Shown piece by piece: positions 58,496-64,000 of a stretch of DNA of 64,000 nt. The DNA lies in the NCBI GenBank assembly GCA_963995505.1, contig OZ023185.1, positions 17,495,691 to 17,559,690 of the forward strand. Direction: 5' to 3'. Source of the DNA: Hypericum androsaemum (Eukaryota; Streptophyta; Magnoliopsida; Malpighiales; Hypericaceae). The position numbers and the translations under genes are program-made. The notes under the pieces were generated by a model that was given only the letters and a program-made list of their open reading frames with translations, was not told the DNA's origin and did no database searches. Within the stretch, counting starts at the first letter, position 1; every line of letters begins with the position of its first letter.

Positions 58496-59145
58496 TAACC
58501 CTGGTTTTTGGATAATTTTGAGGGTAAAATTGTAAGCTTACCTTGGTACTTTTTTGGCCGGCTTTTTCCGGGTGGACCGGTTTTTGGCCGGTTTGATGGG
58601 TCAAATTTTTGGTTAACCAAAAACCGCTCCCTGGCGAGCGGTTTGCGATAAATTTTTTTGGGTATTTTTGGTCGAAGAGAAAACGCTCCCCGGGAGCGGT
58701 TTCTGGTAAAATTTTTTGTTGAAAAAGAAAACACGTTATTACAGATGTTAATTGCCTAGTAACTTATACTACCATATATATTATATATTATATATTATAC
58801 AGGTAAAAGTTAAAAAAATAATGAAATCTGGTTTAAATGGGACGACTGGAATTAAATTGGTGGGATTTTTGGTGAAAAAAACTCTAGAACAAACCGCTCC
58901 CGCGGGAGCGGTTTCTGGTTTAAAACAAACCGCTCCTACGGGAGCGGTTTCTGGTTTAAAACAAACCGGTTCCCCGGGAGCGGTTTCTGGTTTAAAAAAT
59001 AATGCCCCAGCGGGAGCGATTTTGGGTAACCAAATAACGCTCACCCGGGAGCAGTTTCTGGCTCAACCCCAGACAGGGAATACATTCCCTGACAACCCCA
59101 TTCTGGGAATTGTCGGGGAAATCAACCCCTTTTAGAAAATTACCC
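58496..59145 (-). repeat. right terminal inverted repeat with palindromic subrepeats
   Basis: Inverted counterpart of 51787-52494. It holds about seven palindromes such as AAACCGCTCCCGCGGGAGCG plus GTTT between 58620 and 59060, and ends AGAAAATTACCC. It lacks a stretch around the left arm's 52200-52290, so the arms are not identical. Confidence 0.8.
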
Positions 59146-59154
59146 GGATTTTAA

Positions 59155-59948
59155 CCCCTTTTAGAAAAATATTCCGAGAAATGAGAGACATGGCACGTGG
59201 GCCCTTTGTCTGGTGAAAAGCACCGAGCCAAAGGGTGCATGCAAGTCTCGCAATTGATTAACCATGAGTGGTTACCCATGTGCAACAACTCTTCCACAAT
59301 TCCATTCCTCGATCATCCCTTGTTTCTTCTTTACTCTCTTCGTAGCATGATTTGTCTTCTTATCTGAACAATTTTATCTTCGTTGATTTATGAGGTTACT
59401 CTTTAATAATATTTTTTCCATTTTCATATACTAGAATTTAAGCCTAACACATCAGTAAGAAAATCTAACTTTTTACCGGGACCAACTACCATTAACTTTA
59501 GCGGTAACCAGTCACTAACTTTTCTTTTGCATAATTTCTTGGCTATCTTTACATAATCAGTTAGCTGGGGCCATTTTATTATTACTAAAAAAACTTTGAT
59601 CCATAAGCTTCGGTTATTGAGGATGCTACTTCAGTCTTTAAGCTCATCTCCCGAACTTCCCCTGTAAATTTTCGGTTTTGGATTGAGTGGGGACAACATA
59701 AAAGTCGTCCCTACAGAGAGGATTTCGTTTGAACCATCAGATTTAATTAAAAATCATGTCTAGAGATCTGACATTCATAAAAAACTGTGTCTATAACCAA
59801 AATCACTTGATCCATTTCAGTAGGGATAGGTCTTGTCCCAACTGAATCTAACCCCTAAATTTTCTCACTGCACTAGGATACAACTCGGTTGTTTGTTCTC
59901 GTGTTCGATGCACAAAAGCTGAAGTATGGTCTCGAGCTAATTGTGACA
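59155..59948. other. intergenic, no gene recognised
   Basis: AT-rich. The first 20 bases repeat the AACCCCTTTTAGAAAA motif from the end of the adjacent element. Confidence 0.4.
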
Positions 59949-60321
59949 TGTTGAGAATCTCACATCGGTTAAAATACGAGTGGGGGGTAAGTTTATAAGT
60001 GTGAAAAATCCACCAACCTATTGCCTTAAGGTTTAGGGTTGGATATGGAAATTTTAACACAGTATTAGAGCGGGTTGATCCCGTGCCTATTGTTGAACTC
60101 GCACGACCCTCGTTTCTCGCACCTTGGTGAAGTCAAAGCCCGTGCCGCATTTTGGTGAAGTCAAAGTCAGTGCAATCTTCGACCCGAGGTGCGTCTCGTT
60201 TGAGGGGGCATGTTGAGAATATCACATCGGTTAAAACACAAATGGGGGGTAAATTTATAAGTGTGAAAAATTTACCAACCCATTGCCTTAAGTTTTTAAG
60301 TTGGATATGGAAATTTTAACA
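59949..60321 (+). mobile_element. TRIM-type miniature LTR retrotransposon, 373 bp
   Basis: Two direct repeats of 111 bases, 59949-60059 and 60211-60321, both TGTTGAGAAT...TTTTAACA. The internal 150 bases start with CAGTATTAGAGCGG, close to a tRNA-Met primer-binding site, and end with a GTTTGAGGGGGCA purine tract. Flanks TGACA and TGACC (4 of 5) fit a 5-bp duplication. It encodes nothing, as expected of terminal-repeat retrotransposons in miniature. Confidence 0.88.
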
Positions 60322-60326
60322 TGACC

Positions 60327-60924
60327 AGTGTACTAACCTCTCTGCCTAGGATCCAATTCGAAGAGATCCATTATATTTAAGCATCCACCAAGTTGGATGG
60401 ATAATAGTCTTTGCTCTTTAAATTTTTTTGTGTGTTATTTATAGTTAAGCATTATCAGATTCAGATCTTAAGGATGAATTTTTTCCATAGTGTAATTTTC
60501 TTTTGTAACACTTGAAATCTAAGATTTTCTTAAAATTTTTTATTGTGACTTATAATCCTATATTAACCCTATCTTAATTACTTAGAATCCAATCATTTTC
60601 TTCCCGTTAGTCATCACAATAAATTATATCCACTGAGAATCTAGCCCGACATCTTTAGAATTGGTTGTTAAGAAATAAGAACAAATAAAAGAGTTTCCAA
60701 AAGTCAATTTTTCTTGTCTTCTCTTCTCTCTCTCTTCTCCCACTTTTTCTATGATTGTCTCGTTCCTTTCTCCTTTATTCACGCCGCTCTCCTTCCAATT
60801 CCACACTTTTTCCCTCCTGAACCAAACACAAGCCAACAAAACCACCAACTCATTTTCACCCTCCTCTCAACATTTCCATGTTCTAAAACGACCAAGTGGT
60901 GACCTTCCTGAAAAACGTACGACA
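60327..60924. promoter_or_regulatory. upstream region of the 60925 gene
   Basis: Spacer with a CT-rich leader-like tract at about 60715-60745 (CTTCTCTTCTCTCTCTCTTC) that probably lies at or just after the transcription start. The open frame extends upstream to an ATG at 60751, but this part is CT-rich and not protein-like. Confidence 0.45.
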
Positions 60925-62127
60925 ATGTCGGAAATCCACCATTTCCCAAGCCTTCTCATATCTGACTTCTTCCTCTTCTGCTCCTTCATCATGTCTCACC
61001 CTTTGTACTTCTCCTACTTGATGTTCTTCTCTCCTTACCTCCTCAAGCTCCTCTCTTTCCTCTCCCCTCTCTTCATCACCACCTTTCTTTTGCTCCTGGC
61101 CCTTTTAACCATCTCTCCCAACCTTGTCATTGACAAGTTAGCCACCGAATCGTCCGAGTCCAGGGCGAGCGTTGTGCTCAGCGTTTACCGAGCTGTTGTA
61201 GAGAAGCTGAGGGCTAAAGTAGGACATGGGGGTGAGGAGTTTCATCAGTATGTAGAGTTGGAAGCTTACAAGATTGTGTTTGAGGCCTCAAGTCCCGTTC
61301 TTGGAGAGAACCCAGCTGAGGTCTTGGAGATTGAAGCCAAGGAACAGCCCTTGGCCTCTAGTGATGATGATCATGTGGAGGAAACCGCTGAGGTAGTTGC
61401 AGAGGTGAAGAAATTAGCAGTTGAAAAGGAAGAAAAAGAAAAGGAAGTGAGTGTGGATTCCAATAAAGTGGATGGAGAAAGGGGAAGACAAGCTGCCACG
61501 AGAAGCGGATCCAAGGGAATCTGTAATAGAAAAAGTGAAACAAAAGAAAGTGATCACCACCTTTATGGAGCTAGTGAAGACCACTACAGTACTCCGAAGT
61601 CTAATGCTTCTCAACGAGTTGATGAAGCTGATGATCTCTGGAGTAGTCCTGACAATGGCAATTGGGACTACTACAGCTCCAAGGGAGATCAGCACTCTCC
61701 AAGTTTTGGCAGTTTCGGGTCAATGAGGAGGGAAAAGGAGTGGAGGAGGACACTGGCATGCAAGCTCTTCGAAGAGCGGCACAATGTGGATGGTGGAGAA
61801 GGCAACATGGACATGTTATGGGAAGCATACGAGGCCGATTCGGCTCAATCACAGGGGAGCGTCATTAGGAAGGAGAAGAAGAAGGGGAAGAGCAAGTTTG
61901 GTAGTTCTAGGAGTGAGTTTAGTAGTTATGGTCATTGTAGCGAGGACGAGGATGAGGACGAGGAGGTGCAGAATGTGAAGTTGTGCTGCTTGCAGGCATT
62001 GAAATTCTCAGCTGGGAAGATGAACTTGGGAATGGGAAGGCCTAACCTTGTCAAGTTCTCCAAGGCCTTTAAAGGGATTGGCTGGTTGCACAAAGTCAGC
62101 CATAGCAAGAAAGCTCAGCGTTTCTAA
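60925..62127 (+). CDS. membrane-anchored plant protein of unknown function (L34Ae-annotated family), 400 aa
   Basis: Single exon. I start at MSEIHHFPSLLISDFF because the 58 codons before it are CT-rich leader. Two hydrophobic stretches cover residues 9-42 and 46-70 (LLKLLSFLSPLFITTFLLLL), so it is likely an integral membrane protein or has a long signal anchor. A long acidic Glu/Lys-rich disordered region follows, with some coiled-coil propensity. The C-terminal third holds the conserved motif MRREKEWRRTLACKLFEERH then GGEGNMDMLWEAYE, and a basic end (KAFKGIGWLHKVSHSKKAQR). Plant proteins with this motif are often labelled ribosomal protein L34Ae in databases, a doubtful name since there is no ribosomal domain here. 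Function unknown. Confidence 0.8.
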   Translation: MSEIHHFPSLLISDFFLFCSFIMSHPLYFSYLMFFSPYLLKLLSFLSPLFITTFLLLLALLTISPNLVIDKLATESSESRASVVLSVYRAVVEKLRAKVGHGGEEFHQYVELEAYKIVFEASSPVLGENPAEVLEIEAKEQPLASSDDDHVEETAEVVAEVKKLAVEKEEKEKEVSVDSNKVDGERGRQAATRSGSKGICNRKSETKESDHHLYGASEDHYSTPKSNASQRVDEADDLWSSPDNGNWDYYSSKGDQHSPSFGSFGSMRREKEWRRTLACKLFEERHNVDGGEGNMDMLWEAYEADSAQSQGSVIRKEKKKGKSKFGSSRSEFSSYGHCSEDEDEDEEVQNVKLCCLQALKFSAGKMNLGMGRPNLVKFSKAFKGIGWLHKVSHSKKAQRF

Positions 62128-63340
62128 TTATTAGTCCATAGCTTAACCATTTTGTGTATCTTGCTGAAGTTCTCATAAGTGAATACATTATATGTGCTTT
62201 GATCTGAGTTTCTTTTCTCCTTTCATTTGCAACCTCACACTCGTGCGGAAGAATTTTTACGTGTTGACGGATGACTTTAGGTAGGTAATTCCCTCGTGCT
62301 ACTGTCGTTGAGACCTTAGGAACGGGTAAATAGCAAACTCTCGTGCCACTAGGATATGATGGGTAGATAGGTGGGTGGTTCTCGTGTTATTGTGGGATGG
62401 ATCAGGAGAAATCTGGGTTGAAAATTTTAATGTATAAAATGTTTGTAATGACTTTAAACTATCATCGTAATAAAGGAAGAACATTTACCCCTAAAAAAAA
62501 TAATATTGTGCTCACATCCCCTACTAAAACTGTACAATATTTGCTTGTCCGATTTAATCGAATATTACATTGCCATGTTTTTCCAACTGCCCAGTCCAAA
62601 AGGTGATTGTGGGACGGTAGGAAGAGAAGAGAGAGAATAAAGTTGTTGGAATTATAATTACATAGTCTGATGATGTGATCAAATATAATGTTAAGAATCT
62701 GGGCAATCATTTAATTTCTCCTCCCATGGGCCCGACTCGCATAAAGTAATAAGGTTTTCACTTTTATCTTTGAAGTTCTCATTTTTCATATGAATCCAAT
62801 GACTACCGTTTAATAACTATTTGAATGGTAATAACTTTTGATTTTCTTAAAATAATTTTATGTCAGACCTTTCAAATAAAAAAAATATAATTAGACGAAT
62901 TATTTATAAATAGAAGTTGATAGTATTCAATTATGAATACCTTCAATACCCACAGTAGTCGGTGGTGGTTTTGGAACTAAATATCAATAAACGCCTGGAA
63001 AACAAATATGAAAAATGCAACAAAGAGTTTTGGAAACATTTGGGAAATTTGTTACACATTCTTCGTGTTATTGAACAGAAAGTTTCCAACTGTGCGAAGT
63101 GGATCAGTATCGCATTTTAGTAACCGTAGATTAAAAGGAAAGAATAACAAAATTACAAGAATATATAAACATGAGCATGAAAAATAAAAAGCACATTGGA
63201 AGCTTGTAATAAGAAGCAAAATCAGCTTCACCAATGATATCACATTCATCACATCCCAAAACAAAAATGCTTGATTTTAAATGATTACTATCCAAAAATT
63301 AATACAATTAACTACTCCAAATTTCAACATAAAAGATATC
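62128..63340. other. intergenic, no gene recognised
   Basis: 3' UTR of the preceding gene, then AT-rich DNA with no supported coding sequence. Confidence 0.4.
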
Positions 63341-64000
63341 GAATAGTATCAAAATTTTGTCTATAAACAAATTCTCTAAGGGGTTTGGTCCTGGAATGGG
63401 TCATTCAGTACGATCCTCAATGGCAGACCATTGGATATACACAGGACAAACTATTGGATATATACCGAGCGAACAATTTCATCCGACCCCTTTTATTCCG
63501 GGACGGTCCCGATTTATCCGAGATATTTTTCGTGAAACTATTTTGTCACATAAGAGTGCCTAAACACGGGAAACGAGCTGGCAACAGATATGGGCTGGCG
63601 CGGGAAATGGGCCTTTTGGCGGGCTTTTAGTATAGATCCATTAGCTGGCAGTGACTATAAGAAATATTGTACAACTCATTAGTGACTATTCTGGATATTG
63701 TGAATCTAATTGAGAAACCAGTGATGGTTACTCTCTTTCTCCCATCTCTTTCTCCTCTTTCTCTCTATCTTTCTATTACCTTCTTGGTTCTTGATTGTGA
63801 CAAATTGGTATCAGAGCCCGAGATTCTTGGATTCTCCGGCGAATGAAAACACGTCTAGGCGACATGGAAGAGCAACTACAATCTCTGGCGCAAGAGCAGA
63901 GGGTGGAAATCGAGTGTCGCCAGAAGCAAGCTGAGGAAATTCGACGAATTTCCGACGAACAACGCGAGACCACGGCGAGGTTCTCGGGGGAGTTCTCACA
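63341..64000 (+). mobile_element. 5' end of an LTR retrotransposon running off the window
   Basis: AATTGGTATCAGAGCCCGAG at about 63805-63824 is a primer-binding site for initiator tRNA-Met, directly after a TTGATTGTGACA end that would close a 5' LTR. The LTR start cannot be placed; it lies somewhere in or before 63341-63600. Right of it an ATG at 63843 opens a frame to the end of the window (MKTRLGDMEEQLQSLAQEQR...). Only the first 52 residues are present, so the superfamily (Ty3 or Ty1) is uncertain, with Ty3-like gag favoured. Confidence 0.7.
63843..64000 (+). CDS. gag-like protein start, partial
   Basis: A Glu/Gln/Arg-rich helical N-terminus (EEQLQSLAQEQRVEIECRQK, then QAEEIRRISDEQRE) suited to a coiled coil, as at the start of many plant Ty3-type gag proteins. 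It continues beyond the window. Confidence 0.55.
   Translation, partial: MKTRLGDMEEQLQSLAQEQRVEIECRQKQAEEIRRISDEQRETTARFSGEFS

Larger units (their letters stand above)
51787..59145. mobile_element. 7.36-kb long-TIR Mutator-like element carrying PMD and HROB-like genes
   Basis: Inverted repeats at 51787-52494 and 58496-59145 match over long stretches: GGTTGATTTCCCCGACAATT, GGGAATGTATTCCCTGTCTG and GTAAGCTTACC near their inner ends. The flanking 9-mers are GGATTTCAA (51778-51786) and GGATTTTAA (59146-59154), matching at 8 of 9, as expected of a Mutator-type insertion. The outer ends are GAGTAATTTTCC and, inverted, GGGTAATTTTCT. No MURA-type transposase is visible. The content is one plant-mobile-domain gene, one HROB-like OB-fold gene and two small ORFs. 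An alternative is two separate insertions sharing a TIR family, but one bounded unit is simpler. Confidence 0.75.

Noticed and set aside
60751..60924. Upstream start for the 60925 gene
   Set aside because: The extra 58 codons are a CT-rich leader (Ser/Phe/Leu-rich) with no conserved motif. MSEIHHF is the more natural start.
1..64000. tRNA genes and riboswitches
   Set aside because: I scanned for tRNA arms and found only retrotransposon primer-binding sites (TGGTATCAGAGC). No riboswitch-like conserved core was seen.

Overview
The window is nuclear DNA of a flowering plant, most likely a eudicot. The genes have short GT-AG introns and AT-rich spacers, and the families are plant-specific: plastid acyl-ACP thioesterase, RNA polymerase IV/V subunit 2, plant mobile domain and a plant-type AP2/ERF protein. 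I cannot name the species. All exon joins were read by eye from splice sites, reading phase and family resemblance. No alignment was run.

Layout. 1-500: old repeats. 1647-2964 (+): SLX8/RNF4-like RING protein. 4987-5226 (-): unrecognised small ORF. 5862-8600 (-): FATA thioesterase. 10146-15058 (+): NRPD2/NRPE2, intact over seven exons. 15699-22485 (-): wreck of a plant trypsin-family gene, split by a complete but dead Ty1/copia element (16664-21986, TSD CTTTC) and carrying a 5S rRNA-like fragment in place of its protease core. 26596-27753 (-): DPM3. 28189-32072 (+): FHA2-like gene with a hAT-type element in its first intron. 32630-34593 (-): AP2 gene resembling Arabidopsis At4g13040. From 36.4 kb on transposons dominate: long-TIR Mutator-like elements with 9-10 bp target duplications, a second hAT-type element, a local duplication, and NTF2-domain and MO25 pseudogenes. 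60925-62127 (+): single-exon membrane-anchored protein of unknown function. 63.8 kb to the end: start of another LTR retrotransposon.

The most unusual object is a 7.36-kb element at 51787-59145. Its terminal inverted repeats are about 0.65-0.7 kb and are built from palindromic AACCGCTC...GAGCGGTT units. It is flanked by a 9-bp duplication matching at 8 of 9 positions. No transposase is visible. It carries an apparently intact six-exon plant-mobile-domain gene, an apparently intact four-exon gene whose product resembles the OB-fold domain of the recombination factor HROB, and two small ORFs lying tail to tail that look like each other. Four other long-TIR elements look like one related group; one appears to carry a MORN-repeat (PIP5K-like) gene fragment, and one has an unoccupied copy of its insertion site in a nearby duplication.

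The working genes do housekeeping or regulatory jobs in separate pathways: plastid fatty acid release, RNA-directed DNA methylation, ER mannose donor synthesis, ubiquitin/SUMO signalling and transcription. I see no operon-like cooperation. The one thematic link is that NRPD2, a core silencing subunit, sits in a neighbourhood full of the inverted-repeat elements its pathway typically silences.
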